Position numbers and translations under genes: made by a program
Shown here: positions 46,612-63,900 of the stretch, one piece after another
How the letters are laid out: every line of letters begins with the position of its first letter
How positions within the stretch are numbered: position 1 is the first letter of the stretch
The notes under the pieces: model-generated
What the model saw: only the letters and a program-made list of their open reading frames with translations
Told to the model about the DNA's origin: nothing
Database searches by the model: none
DNA from: Saksenaea vasiformis B4078
Lineage: Eukaryota; Mucoromycota; Mucoromycetes; Mucorales; Saksenaeaceae
DNA length: 64,000 nt
Direction: 5' to 3'
Assembly: GCA_000697055.1 (NCBI GenBank)
Contig: JNDT01001556.1
Span: 59,423 to 123,422, forward strand

Positions 46612-48605
46612 TTAAGCTGCCGGAGCACAGTAACCAGCGACCCATCCAACCGGGTGGGAAACAGAGTCAAAGCCGACTTCGTCTGTTGTTGCGGCATCTT
46701 CAAGGCAATATCGCAACAATAACTGCCGCATACGTTCTTGTGAGTGTCGGCAGCCTGCCTACAAGACGGAAATTACGTTATCATCGAGGTGAGCAAAAAT
46801 AAATAGAAGTTACTTACTGATGCCGCGCGTTCGTACCAAGCCAGGGCTTCTTGGAAATCTACCTGGACTCCCATTCCCTTTTCGTAGCACATGGCCAAAT
46901 GATACTGTGCTGACACCTGACCTTGCAATGCAGCCTGACGAAAGTATTTGACAGCCAAAGCCGGGTTTTGACGAACACCTATGCCAGCTTGCAGATGGAG
47001 ACCGAGCTTATCTTGTGCGCGTGGATGGTTTTGCTTTGCTGCTTTGCGATACAGTGCGACAGCTTTGCTCTGATTTGCTTCGACACCAATGCCATTTGCG
47101 AAACAGTAGCCGAGATTACATTGGGCCCAAGGATTGTTTTGGTTAGCAGCTTTCATGTACCAGTACACTGCTTGTGTCGTATCCTTAGGTAATCCAAGTC
47201 CTTCTTCGTAACAGAAACCAAGGGAATTTTGAGCAAGTGGATTACCCTGAAGCGCCGATCGACGGAACCAGCGGACAGCCTCCTGTTCATTTTTTTCGAC
47301 ACCAACGCCGTTGCGATAACAGAAACCTAAGGAGAGCTGGGCGGGAGCGTGATTCTGATCCGCACTGAGCAGATACCATCGGACAGCCTCTCGGGGGTTC
47401 ACTGGTACACCGACCCCGTTCTGGAAACAGTAACCGAGCGAGTGGTAGGCAAATATATTGCCTTGTTCTGCTGATTTCTTGTACCACCGGACAGCCGCGG
47501 CTGGGTCTTTTTCAACACCGATACCATTCTGATAGCAAAAACCCAAGTTATGCTGTGCCCGTGCATGACCTTGATGGGCGGCCTGTGCGTACCAATGGGC
47601 ACCAAGCACGCTGTCTTTGGGTACTCCTATGCCATTCTGGTAACAGTAGCCAAGGTTGCATTGTGCCCAAGGGTACCCTTGTTCAGCCGACCGGCGGTAC
47701 CACATGGCTGCCATTGTTTTGTCTTGTCTGACACCTATACCATCTTCGTAGCAGTAACCTAACGAGTTTTGCGCGAAAGCGTTGTCTAACTCCGCAGCTA
47801 GTCGGTACCACTTGACCGCTTCCACCACGTCCTTCGGCACGCCCATTCCGTCCTCGTAGCAATAACCAATGTTGTAAATTGCCACGGTGTCTCCTTGGGA
47901 TGCAGCACGTCGATACCATACCATGGCTTGCTGTTCATCCTTGGGGACACCAAGACCTTCGCCATAGCAGTAACCTAGAATACCCTGACCTCTGGCGTTT
48001 CCCTGCTCTGCGCTTCGTTTGTACCACTCTACCGCTTTTGCCTCGTTTTTTGGCACAACAACCCCGTCATGATAGCACACCCCCAAACAATATTGACTTG
48101 CAGCACATTTGTACTCGGATGCGGTCCGTTCAATCCATGCAATAGACGTAAGTTGCGATTCCCACTGTTCTGCTTCGGTCCGATCCATAGGCACCCCGGG
48201 TCTACCATATTTGCGCAAAAAAGCGAGACGAGCGATCCCGAGCATGCTTCTTTCGTCTGTGTCGCCTGCCAAAGTGGCCATGTGATAGAGTTGTTCAGCT
48301 CGTTTACAGTCACTCACGACGCCAAGACCAAACTCGTAACAAAATCCAAGAACGGCCTGTGCTCCATGATGACCGAGTTTTGACGATTGCTGTAATAAAG
48401 AGACGGCCAACGGTTGATCCACCGGTCGATCGCGTCGTCCAAATAAATAATCTTCTGCCTGTTCCAATAGTTCGTTCGCTTTCATTGCCGAGGATTTGTT
48501 GGTGTAATTATAATTGTTATTATTATTATTATTTCGTTTGCTGATTTTGACCAACATGCGTCGTGAAACTTGTACAAACTGTGTAAATGAAGAGGGATAA
48601 GACAT
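46612..48605 (-). CDS. Sel1-repeat (SLR/HCP-like) protein
   Basis: Exons 48605-46818 and 46758-46612 give 644 aa. About a dozen consecutive canonical 36-residue Sel1 repeats occupy roughly residues 50-590, with the pattern A-V-x-W-Y-x-x-A-A-x-Q-G-x-x-x-A-Q-x-x-L-G-Y-C-Y and G-I-G-V-x-K-D. The N-terminus has an Asn/Tyr-rich run encoded by an ATT/AAT microsatellite, so its length is probably variable. The short second exon adds a non-repeat C-terminal tail. Sel1 repeat proteins act as scaffolds, as in chitin synthase activation (Chs4/Skt5) or ER-associated degradation (Hrd3); nothing here selects one role, and no signal peptide or membrane span is evident. Unlike the 33-residue repeats of the MACPF genes, these are the standard type and not recently amplified. 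Confidence 0.92.
48510..48535. repeat. (ATT)n microsatellite within Sel1 gene N-terminus
   Basis: Encodes the Asn run on the minus strand. Confidence 0.8.
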
Positions 48606-49484
48606 AGCAGAAAAGAAAAAAGGAAAAAGAAAAAGATTAAAAGAAATCAGGAAAATTGGTCTCTTTTTTAAGTGGTGATATTTATAAGTCTATAATACAA
48701 GAGAGAAGGCATCTTCCATGCAATCTGGTCCAATGTCTCCTTATTTATTTATCTTTCCTTTTCCCCCAAAAAGACGACATGCGTGGCGGTGGCTAAATTC
48801 TAACTTTTTTCACCACATCAACATTATCAATTCCGGCGTATTTGTCACTCCCCTCTTTTTCCCAATTTAATTCACTGAAGCTTTAGACCAATGACGATAG
48901 TGATGCTAGTTACTGTGCAACTTGGAATTGTGCCGCTCTTGTTTTCATTTACTACCACTACTACTACTACTACTACTACTTGATACATTATGATTGTTTG
49001 AATTTCATGACTTGTTTGCAAAAAGTTTCATCCGTCAACTGTTGTCAACATGTCATACAAAACATACGACGCACATACAAAAGTATAGATTACACATGTG
49101 TACACTTGTTCCAAACACATAATCATGTTATCCTTTTTCTTGTATGCTTTCTTTAAGGGGGTTCATTCCAATCTATCAACGTCAAGTGCAGATCTTGTAT
49201 GTACGGTTCACAACAAATAAATGAGTGTGCATTGTAGTTTAGGCACACTTTTGCTACGGTATTGTCTAAATCCGCGTTTATTTAAAATTATCGGGATCGC
49301 CGGAAAGTGTTTCCGAGCTTTCCGTTGTGTCGGAGCTTTGCGCAAGAAACAGAAGAAAAACAAAGAATCAAATGATGGTCCATGGGATCAACGCAAACAA
49401 AAGGTAAACTCGGGTAGCATCCGAAAATTGTGTCCGTAATAACAACAATAAAACGCATGCTAACCCACGCGAAAGAAAACAGAA
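48606..49484. other. Intergenic between Sel1 gene and ABC transporter 2
   Basis: Contains a (CTA)n microsatellite at about 48955-48981. No gene supported. Confidence 0.5.
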
Positions 49485-54455
<4,971 letters not shown>

Positions 54456-55070
54456 ACACTGCAACGAGTTAGTCGAGGGTGACTAAAATATGGGTTGCTG
54501 CGCCGCCTTATGATAACCATTGTCGCCAAGAATTGGCGTCGGACAACACATTCAATAGTCAAAGACGTATTCTGTAACCATTTCATTTCTTTATGCGTAA
54601 ATCATCCGCTGCCTTAAGCATAGTCGGTGCAGGAGAGTCTTCCATCGCTTGGAACTCTGTTCAATCAGTGGCAGTCAGTTTCAGTGCGTCGCCTTCAAGA
54701 TGTTGAATAACAAGCTGCTATTGTGCACTTGTTGCTGCGGTTCTACTATTTATAATGCAGAAGTTTTTATCCGGCACAGAGCAGATGGATAAATATAGCA
54801 TGAACCGGCACTTTGGTTCTACGTTCAGTAAATAGCCACTGACATTTCTGTACAGAAGCACTGTCTGCAAACACGTGTATAATCTAGTAAAGTTTTCGAG
54901 AAAATAGTTTCGTCTTTTTTGGACGTGTTCCTTTTGTCAGGGTTCAGGGACTGTTTGAAAGAGCGACCTGAGAAACAGCAGCAGGAGTACAGTGCCTGGC
55001 GTCACCAGTCGCTTACACCCACAACATTTTTAATTTTTCTTCTTTCTCTTTGTAATAAACCCATTTCACT
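54456..55070. other. Divergent promoter region, ABC transporter 2 / MGM101
   Basis: Contains TATTTATAA at about 54747. No gene supported. Confidence 0.5.
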
Positions 55071-56202
55071 ATGCACGCGTTGAATCGTCTACGCATCGGT
55101 GCTTCTAGCCCTGTGACATCATGTTTCCGATCATTAGCACTGAAGGTACTAGTACATGAGCATGACAGCGATAGTTGTTTCTTATGTCAAATCATGAACA
55201 GCCTGCTGCGAGATCGGTAGCGACAACACGCATTGTGAAAATCCGAAAGGTTGCCACGGTTCAGGCTCCTGTTGCGAAAGATAATGCTGCACCAAGTAAC
55301 AACACAAATGCTGAGAAGGCTGCGGATCCTGTTTCCAACCCCATGGGAACAGCACCAACGGATTCCAGCTATTTCCCTACCATTGATCAATTTGACAGCC
55401 CTATCGAAGAGCCAGAAGGATCGCATAACTGGTCAACCTCTTTTCACGGTCTATCAACACAACCATTTTCGCCCGAGATAGCTGAAATTCTGGGAACACC
55501 TGTTAATCCAGAGGATGTTGAAATCAAACCGGGTAAAGAAAAGGAAGTTTGCTGGAAAAGATGGCTCATCTTTTTATGAACTAGATGGGCTGATTTACTT
55601 GCCCGAGATTAAATACCGACGTATTCTAAACAAGGCATTTGGTCCAGGAGGTTGGGGTTTGGCGCCTCGTGGTGACCATTCGATTTCACCGAAAAACATT
55701 TCCCGTGAATATGCTCTTGTTTGTCACGGAAGGTTTGCAAATTATCCTTATTATTATTGTATGACAACGTATGTTAATCAACATGTCTATTACGCAACAG
55801 ATTTGTGTCACAGGCAAGAGGTGAACAGGATTTCTTTGACGTGACAGGTCTTCCAACCGCTTCGGAGGGATGTAAGAGCAACGCGCTTATGCGATGCTGC
55901 AAAGATTTGGGAATTGCATCCGAGTTATGGTAGGAGTTTTTTTTTTTTTTTGCATCATTTACAATCCTATCTAATCGATTTTTTTTTATTCTGAAGGGAT
56001 CCTGTCTTTATTCGCAAGTTTAAAAAGAAATACTGCGTTGAGGTATGGGCAGAACATGTAGTAACCAAAAAGAAGAAGAAACTTTGGAGAAAGAAGGACG
56101 AATCACTTGGTAAGCTAACATAGTGAGAGAAAGAAGTATTCCCAATTTTTAATGGGATTTTCTTTTACAGACTACCCATATAAAGAAACTGGAATGGCCT
56201 GA
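55071..56202 (+). CDS. mgm101: Mitochondrial genome maintenance protein MGM101
   Basis: Exons 55071-55145, 55202-55532, 55585-55732, 55801-55929, 55997-56109, 56171-56202; 275 aa with consistent phases. The N-terminus ([14 protein letters not shown]) is Arg/Ser-rich without acidic residues, a mitochondrial presequence. The core is nearly canonical: [74 protein letters not shown] and the terminal Y-P-Y-K-E. MGM101 is a Rad52-related single-strand annealing protein needed to keep mitochondrial DNA. The exon 3-4 junction uses the acceptor at 55800; a second nearby AG would shift frame. Confidence 0.97.
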
Positions 56203-56421
56203 ACACCTTTGTGGGAGCTAAATCTAGATATGCAATAAAGCTTCTCTCTCTTTCTTTTTGCATTTCTTTCTCGTTTTTGTGTTATCCAGATGAGAGGTGG
56301 GAGTGCAACAATTCACGGCGTTAGAAATGATGGTAAACAAGAGGACACGTGGTTGTCACCACCATATCGGATGATGGTTAATTCAAAAGTCGGGTTATTT
56401 ACTCGGCAGTCAAATCCCATC

Positions 56422-56428
56422 TATAAAA
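56422..56428 (+). promoter_or_regulatory. TATA box (TATAAAA)
   Basis: A canonical TATA box lies 63 bp upstream of the ATG at 56491, with a pyrimidine-rich stretch about 30 bp downstream that suits a transcription start. Confidence 0.5.
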
Positions 56429-56490
56429 GGAGGCACACTTTTGGTTTGCCATCTATAGTCTTCTTTCTCTACTTTCCCTCCCTTTTAAAC

Positions 56491-56652
56491 ATGGCACTCC
56501 ATTCTATACTCATGCTTCTGATGGTTCTCAAGGCTGTAAGATATATCTCATCACAAGACGATGAAGACCTAGATCACGAAAAGTTACACGCCGAAAACGA
56601 ACACGACTTTTACCGTAGCGAATTGCAAGTTTCCTGCACGTTCCAATTTTAA
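56491..56652 (+). CDS. Possible 53-aa small protein
   Basis: Short single-exon frame with a TATA box and CT-rich leader upstream. It begins with a hydrophobic segment (M-A-L-H-S-I-L-M-L-L-M-V-L-K-A-V) and continues with an acidic His/Glu/Asp-rich part (Q-D-D-E-D-L-D-H-E-K). The layout fits a small secreted or membrane-anchored protein, or the first exon of a longer transcript. No family is recognised. Confidence 0.4.
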   Translation: MALHSILMLLMVLKAVRYISSQDDEDLDHEKLHAENEHDFYRSELQVSCTFQF

Positions 56653-56863
56653 AGAAGGTTATGTCACTTTAAAGCAGCACCTTCCCCGAGACGAAATGAC
56701 CTCAGGCGTCATCCCAATTTTTTTTCTTTCCTTTTGTATATATGGACCATAACTGTTTATTGCATGTCTCTGTCATTATTAAAAAAATTACCCCATCACT
56801 TCTGTATAATGTGAGGGGTAGCGAGTATTACATACGTGTCCGTTTTTATTGAACCACGTGAAA

Positions 56864-57710
56864 TTAAGTGAGAAAATATTTCCGATCGCAGCGCATGAAA
56901 GTCGCCATCCGGTTTACCAGCATTGTTGTTGTATGGTTTGCATAAATAGCGTCTTCTGTTTTTTGTTGTGGTGAACTTTGTACACACGTTGAAGCAAGTA
57001 CATCGGGATCAAATAGATTGACATGGCATTCGAAATGGCGAGGTGTCATGCGTTTCTCACAATCATCGTCATGACTAGCACGGTCCATATCATATAAGAA
57101 TTCCCAAGGACAGGTTGTTGCTGTTAATTTGTTGGGCTTTGTTGTAACTTCGTAACGCACACGACGTAATGATCCAACGTCATGCGTGGGTACGCTTACT
57201 GATCTGACGTAGGACATACTATAAATCTTTCCTGTTTGTCGTACATGTAAAGTACAGCCGTCGATCCGTGGAAGACAGGTATCAGATGTAGACAGAAAAG
57301 GTGGCAATGGAGGGACAGACGATGTAGCTTCAAAGATGAGTTGATCATTTTCATCCCAAGATGTCCATCGAAAATCAAGTGGTCTATGCGCAACAACATA
57401 AGGTTGAAAAATCCATAAACGAACCGTAATCTCCTTGATATAAGACAGTACTTGAGGTCGAGCAAGTGCGCGAAAGAGTCGACAAACATGATAAAGCTTG
57501 AAAAGGGTAGACAAATCGGAATAGTTAAATATATGTTCCAAGAGTTCGACGGGTATCTTGTAGATTATGTGGGGAGTCGATGAGGCTGGTTTTGTACTAC
57601 CATAACATGAGTTCCTGCATGAATACGACCGTGCACACCCAGTGTTACCTTCGTCTGGTAGTATTTGGTACAGAGTGCTGCCGCAGTAATGGTACATTTC
57701 CAACGGTCAT
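56864..57710 (-). CDS. F-box protein
   Basis: Exons 57710-57649 and 57596-56864 are joined by a 52-nt intron, giving 264 aa. An F-box is present at about residues 35-75 (K-I-P-V-E-L-L-E-H-I-F-N-Y, V-C-R-L-F-R-A-L-A-R-P). The rest has the F-box-associated layout common in Mucoromycota, without recognisable LRR or WD repeats. It would be a substrate adaptor of an SCF ubiquitin ligase. An unspliced frame from an in-frame ATG at 57697 also exists, but its N-terminus is less plausible than the spliced one. Substrate unknown. Confidence 0.8.
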
Positions 57711-58946
57711 GATAGAAATAAAAAAAGTGAAATGAGAAACGTACGGTTTCATAAGCTCTTAAGCTTTTCTTTTTTTTATATATGTATATAGTCTATGTAG
57801 CTGCTGTTTCCATTACAAGGCCTTGGGCAACCTAAAAAAAAAAAAAAGAACACCCTACAACCGTAATCTCCATCCAATGAGATTGAATGATAGAATGAAT
57901 GAAACTTCATTTATTCACGCGGGTAATATTCTACTATTTCCGATTTGGCGTGTTTCAATCCATCTATTTTTTTTTTTTTTGCTTGTTCACCGTGTAAAAG
58001 AAAGAAATCAAAAAAAAATTGTTGATGATTGTTCCGATGCATGATCGCAAAGTTGGATCACCGCTCTGCAGAATTTACGTATCATTTATCCTAAAAGAGG
58101 TAGGATTCTTGTTTCCGGCAGGCTCTCTAGTACAGGGTTTGGTATGGAACATATCCAGATGCTGGTGTCATTTCATGGACGCAAAATTTATTTTCGCGAA
58201 ACGGCAAAATTCCCAATAAGTTCGCACTAAAATGCTGTGCTATGATGTGAACAGATTGTGTTCCACAAACCTGAAGTACATGTAACTTCGTCTTTTAACC
58301 TCGCACAGCGTAAAACGTCTGTGATAATCAATGGATGTGAAAAACTCATTTCAATACGTTCTTTCCACAGATGCGGAGACTGGTGCCGCACCTGTTAAAG
58401 GTACGATGTGGCATATTTGTCGGTAATAGTAACAGTGACATACCTTTGATGTCTCATGCTGCATGTGTTCCGCCAGCCACGTCTGGTATGTCCTATATAC
58501 GATCCTCGTTCCGAACCTTCTTTTGCCTGCACCAAAACAACGTTAACAAACGAGATTTGTCGGGCTGTCGTCCGTGATAAACTTAGCACGCGGTGCTCGC
58601 TAGCCAATGATAAACTGCGTTGTTCATCATACGCTGAGCTCATTTTTCTTTTGTCTCCCCTGCATGAATGATAAAAGAAACATAGAGTTGTTCAATCATT
58701 TTCCACAAATCGATATATGAATGTTACGTCGGGCCATTATAAAATAAATATGGACGAAGCGATGTTTACTGTTATCGAAGGGTAGTTTTGACAACAACGG
58801 GAAGAATACTACCCATTATTGGACATGGCGAAGTTTATTACTTCCCATAACGGCTGCATAGTTTTAATTGAGAAGGGGAATAATGAATTGACAGATAGCT
58901 GATTTTTACAGAAACGGATGAGTGTGGGATGGGGCAGGTAGAAACA
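57711..58946. other. Intergenic between F-box gene and Tc1 remnant
   Basis: Poly-A and poly-T runs near 57834-57845 and 57967-57980. No gene supported. Confidence 0.45.
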
Positions 58947-60485
58947 TGTACACTCCACGGCAATAAATCTGTGCCCACTTGTACAGACTCCGGCTAGTGT
59001 AACATAATTATGTAAAATAACAGAGGTTTTCTCTCTCTTTTTCCTTTAAGGCCTCGCTTAATATGACACTTGAGTGTATTACTAACAACAGCCGAAAGAA
59101 AAACGTCGAAATCTCAGAGCAAGAGCGTGCAATGATCTATGGCATGAGGGAGGCAGGAATGTCCTTCGGTGAAATCGCCTAGTCAAGAGGACTTGGACGA
59201 TCAACCGTTCGGTGTATTATTAAAAACATCTAAGAAACTGGTGCAACTGCGTCAAAACCAAGAAAGGGAAGACCAAAGAAGATAGCGGAACGCTCGAAAC
59301 GTCTCATTGAACGCGACATCCGTGACAATCCGCGTGCCCCTTTAACCTTTCATCACGCGACATTCTCAGCCATGTGCTTGGACGTTTCATTGCGAACATT
59401 TCAAAAAGCCGTGCATGAACTTGGCTTTTCTTCCTGTCGACCAACAAGAAAGCCGCGACTGCTTGAAAGAAATAAGAAAGCAAGACTTTCATGGGCCAAG
59501 AAGCACCTAGATCGGACCGATGACCAGCGGGCAAAGGTCAACTGATCTGATGAATCCCGATCCCGCGTTTTGGGAAATGGAAGTCGAGAGCGCGTCTTGC
59601 GCAAGAGTGGAGAGGCCCTGCATCCTCAGAATATTAAGGGAACGGTGAAGTATGGGCGTTCAGTGATGTTATGGGGATGTTTTAGTGCTAGAGGAGTTGG
59701 GCCTGCTGTACCAGTGCTGGGCACAGTGAATCTGTCGTGTCTGGGATATAATCTATCGCTGTGTCAATATAATAGACATGAACTCCGATCATATAAATAC
59801 AGCCATAGCTAGTAATTAGTTCCTCGTCTACTTTTCTACCGAAATAAGCGACACCCTTCAGTCTCACTGTATTTATCGGTTCCAGCCACGACGCAACAGA
59901 ATCAAGCCGTCTACACCAATGTTTTGGGCAAGGAGTTGCTTCCCTACCTGGAGGAAAATAACTTGCATGATTATATTTTCCAAGACGATGGAGCTTCGTG
60001 TCATACGGGAAAAGATACAAAGAAATGGAAAAAGAATCAGGGCATCTCTGTAATGCCGTACTGGCCAGCACAAATCCCTGAACTAAACCCAAGGAGGATG
60101 GTCGTGTCTCATCGGAACGTCCGAAAGTTTAGTAAATGCTGCGTGTTCGCATACCACACGTCATTTCTTTCAAACGACCCCTTCTAAATAAAATGAGTGC
60201 GTCCTCTTTAGAAGCGTTTATGCTATCATACAGCGGCGATCACTTCAATCAATCATATTTCTTCGAACATCGGCGGCCGCTCAAACGTTGCATATTTATT
60301 CGTCATCTTTTGATTCGGAAAACGATCTCATATCTACAAAACTTCTGGACATCCGCCCAATTGAACATCTGTGGGACGAACTTGAGCGCCGTTTGGCAAA
60401 GAGGAGGCATATGATTAACAATCCTGAACAACTACAGTCGTCCCTCGATAAGATCAACCCACAGGGGGGTTGCTGGGGTTGACCT
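58947..60485 (+). mobile_element. Decayed Tc1/mariner-type transposon
   Basis: The left boundary is set by a sequence resembling a Tc1 terminal inverted repeat near 58947-58985; no matching inverted repeat was found on the right. The element ends around 60485, immediately before sequence homologous to the region upstream of the left MACPF-Sel1 gene. Boundaries are approximate. Confidence 0.6.
59063..60465 (+). pseudogene. Tc1/mariner transposase, broken
   Basis: The N-terminal helix-turn-helix (M-I-Y-G-M-R-E-A-G-M-S-F-G-E-I-A) and the K-P-R-K-G-R-P-K-K-I linker are present. The catalytic core is recognisable as S-D-E-S-R, F-Q-D-D-G-A-S-C-H and E-L-N-P...I-E-H-L-W-D, consistent with a DDE/D enzyme. 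Disruptions include in-frame stops at about 59189 and 59232 and a TGA in place of the Trp before the first catalytic Asp (about 59543). Two unrelated segments, about 150 bp near 59735-59890 and 250 bp near 60095-60350, interrupt the frame. Confidence 0.85.
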
Positions 60486-60574
60486 TACTGAGAGTTGAAA
60501 ATTGGCGAGGACGGTCAACGTTTAGCCGGAAGGATACGGATTAGAACTTGCTTAGCACTGCTTATTACCTATGA

Positions 60575-60963
60575 GCTTCCTCCAAATTTCTACTATGTCC
60601 ATTCTCGATATATTGTTTTAAAATTGTCACCTTCTATCCTGATGGTATTCAGAGCACATCAACAGATATATCTCTCTTAGACGGAAACAGCTGTGCCTAG
60701 TTGTTATGCGATAGTTTGCCCTTCCTGCAAACACAGCGGCGTCGAGGTAAGCCAAAGTCACACGAGGTCAAAGAAAAGCCCTTATCTGTGGGAAGGGGGC
60801 GCTGTTGGTATGCCAGAAACAAGTAGTATTTACGCCCATGAAACTTTGCCTTGGCGGCTGATGTTGGGTAAGCGCGGACCTTGCACGATTCAAACGGAGC
60901 AGCTCCGAGCGGTTAGGCTAATAAAGAGTGACAAACATTGCAAATTCTCTTTTTTTAATTTCA
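60575..60963 (+). other. Conserved segment upstream of the right MACPF-Sel1 gene
   Basis: Homologous to about 4740-4310 in inverse orientation. The reading Y-E-L-P-P-N-F-Y-Y-V is kept, but the upstream ATG found in the left copy is missing at the junction with the transposon. Here the Cys-rich part, an exon starting after the AG at about 60870, and the next exon can be joined in one frame. Confidence 0.4.
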
Positions 60964-63900
60964 ATGACTCCCGACAGTGCCAAAGAGGAGTTATCGGTTA
61001 ATGTAACAAGAGAAGCGCATTTTCTGCTATATATGCAGTTGTCTGACGCTTTCAACAGCTTAGTCAATTTTTGACGTTTGACATTGTCACCCGATGCACG
61101 CGGGGTCTCCATTTAGATGGATACATCGCCGAGCACTCTGCAATAGAAATTGAAGAAGGAAAAGATAATATTTTAAGACTGGTTCATGAATGCTCCCGCA
61201 AAAAGCCGTTTATGGAGCAAACGCACACAAAGACCATCGAGAAAGATAACTTTATGGACATGTTGATGGATGATAACATCTGCAAGTTGTCATCTAAAGC
61301 GTCTGCTTACGATGTCGCGGCCAAATCTAATTCTTGTGCACGCAAAGATAACCAGAAAGCTTCTGTAAACGACATCGTAGAATACACCGCTTCTTACGTT
61401 TCATGGGGAGAAGTAAGAAACCACATGAATTTTCCCAGAGTAGTGTAGCTAAAAAAAAGTTGCAACAGGTGCATCTCTCTTCTGAGTTTCTCCGGGCAAC
61501 TGCTCATTTCAAGCAAGCTGTGCAAAATGCGTTGAAGGAAGACACCGACCGAAAGAAGTATGAGGGACTGCAAGTTGTGTTTGGGCGATTCGGTTATTAT
61601 TACCCATCAAAAATTTTGCTTGGTACTTAGCTTCTAAGATACAGCTCAATTTAACTGTCTGCTCATCTAGGTGGACTAATCGCTTGTAAGAAAGAGACTC
61701 CAAAGATACAAAGTGAAAACGAATGTGGATTGGGAAACGGGCAATCCAGTGAATACGTAGCAGAAAAAGTTACAAGCGTGATCAAAAATCACAAATACTG
61801 GAAAATCATAGGTAACTTTCATTCCATATCTGTGATAGCGACTAGATCAATTTGCGATAGGTGGTAATCTCGGGACGTTTTTCGTGGATGGACTAGAGAG
61901 TTGGAAGGAAACCACAAAATCTGAAGCAGCAATTATCCAGTTCAGAGACGCAAAACCGTTGTATAATATCCTTGACGATTGTGAGCGTCTTCAAGTGGAG
62001 CAAGTTTATGAAAAGGCATTTTCCGATGGCGAACTTGCACACTTCATAGAAAAATGCCCTGCTGCTCCTTTCAAGAGATGTGATAAAAGAAAGGAGGGCG
62101 TTCAAGACGAACCTGAAGGCACGAATCAGTTGCAAGTTCCAAAGCAGAGCAGCTACAGCGCGATGAATAACGGACAGGATAAACTGCAAAACGAACTTGA
62201 AAAAGTTATACCCAATGGCAATGGCGGTACCGACGGTGCTAACGTAGAGAGGGAAGCTGTTTGTCAAGGAAGTAAGGAAACACAAAATGATTCTAATGAC
62301 GCGCCCAGCTATGAAGGTAGTTCGCACAGAGACCGACAAGATGTCAATACGTACATAACAACAGACGCAGACACCTTCTTCAGAATTGGATCTTCCTTCT
62401 ATCGTCCAAGAGCATCGGAAGAAAGCATTAATATAGCAATTAGCTGGTACAAAAAAGCAGCGTGTAGCGGCAATCAAAATGCCCCAATCAGCCTCGGAGA
62501 TATTTACAGAGATGAAAAAGGAGACATCGACAAAGCAATTAAATGGTACCAAAGATCGGCAGATCAAGGAAATGCAATCGCACAAGCCAGGCTTGGAGAT
62601 AGTTACGGATTGGAAAAGAATGACATAGACAAGGCAATTGAATGGTACCAAAAAGCGGCAGATCAAGGGGATAAACGGGCGCAAACCAAACTTGCAGATA
62701 TTTACATGAATGAAAAGAAAAACTTCGAACAAGCAACTGAATGGTATCAAAAAGCGTCGGATAGATATAATTATGGACATGAACTGAAGGAATATGATCG
62801 ACGGAGACTTGCAGAAGCTCTGACCAGACTTGGAGATATGTACAGAAATGGGGATCAAGTGAAAAAAGACATAAACAAGGCAATTGGATGCTATAAAAGA
62901 GCAGCACGTCTAAAAAATGAATATGCTCGACGAACGCTTGAAGATCTCCTAATCAAAATTGGTGATAAGTACAGATTTGGAGATGGAGCGAAGAAAGACA
63001 TTTACAAGGCAATTCAATTCTATAAAGAATTGAGAGACCAAGGAAACGTAGATGGTGAATGGAGACTCCAAGATGCGGAAAACAAACTTGGCGATATGTA
63101 CAGAGATGGCAGCGGAAAGGAAAAAGATCTGATCAAGGCAATTGAATGGTACGAAAAAGCGATGGGTGATGGCAGTTGGATTGCACAATGGAAACTCGAA
63201 GATGTCCAAATCAAGCTTGGAGATCTGTATGGAGATGGGGATGGAGTGATTCAAGACATCATCAAGGCTATTGAATGGTACGAAAAAGCGGCAGAAAAAG
63301 GAAATTGGGATGCGCGACGGAGACTTGGAGATGCGGAAGTCAAGCTTGGGGATATGTACAGAAATGGAGATGGGATGGAGAAAGATATACACAAAGCAAT
63401 GGAATTTTATGAAAAAGCGGCGTACAAAGGAAATTGGAATGCGCAATGCAGACTTGAAGATGAACAAATAGAACTTGGAGATATTTACAGAAGAAAAAAG
63501 AAAGACATCGACAAAGCAATTGAGTGGTATGAAAAAGCGGCCAATCAAGGAAATCGAAGAGCACAAATGAAACTTGCAGATACCTACAAATGGGAAAAGG
63601 GAGACATCGACAAATCGATCGAAGTGTATGAAAAATGGGCAGATCAAGGAAATGGATGGGCACAAGTGAAACTTGGAGATATCTACAGAACTGAAAAGAA
63701 AGACATAGACAAAGCAATTGAAGTGTATGAAAAGTTGGCAGATCAAGGAAATGAAGATGCGCAATGGACACTAGGACGTATTTATAGAGATGAAAAGGAA
63801 GACATCGACAAAGCAATTGCAGTGTATGAAAAGTTGGCAGATCAAGGAAATGAATGGGCGCAACTGGAACTTGGAGATATTTACAGAAACGAAAAGAAAG

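Noticed and set aside
47287..47919. Antisense and alternative frames inside the 644-aa Sel1 gene
   Set aside because: Shadows of a clearly coding gene.
56864..57697. Single-exon F-box model from ATG 57697
   Set aside because: A 52-nt intron with good sites joins an upstream ATG at 57710 and removes an implausible Cys-rich N-terminus.
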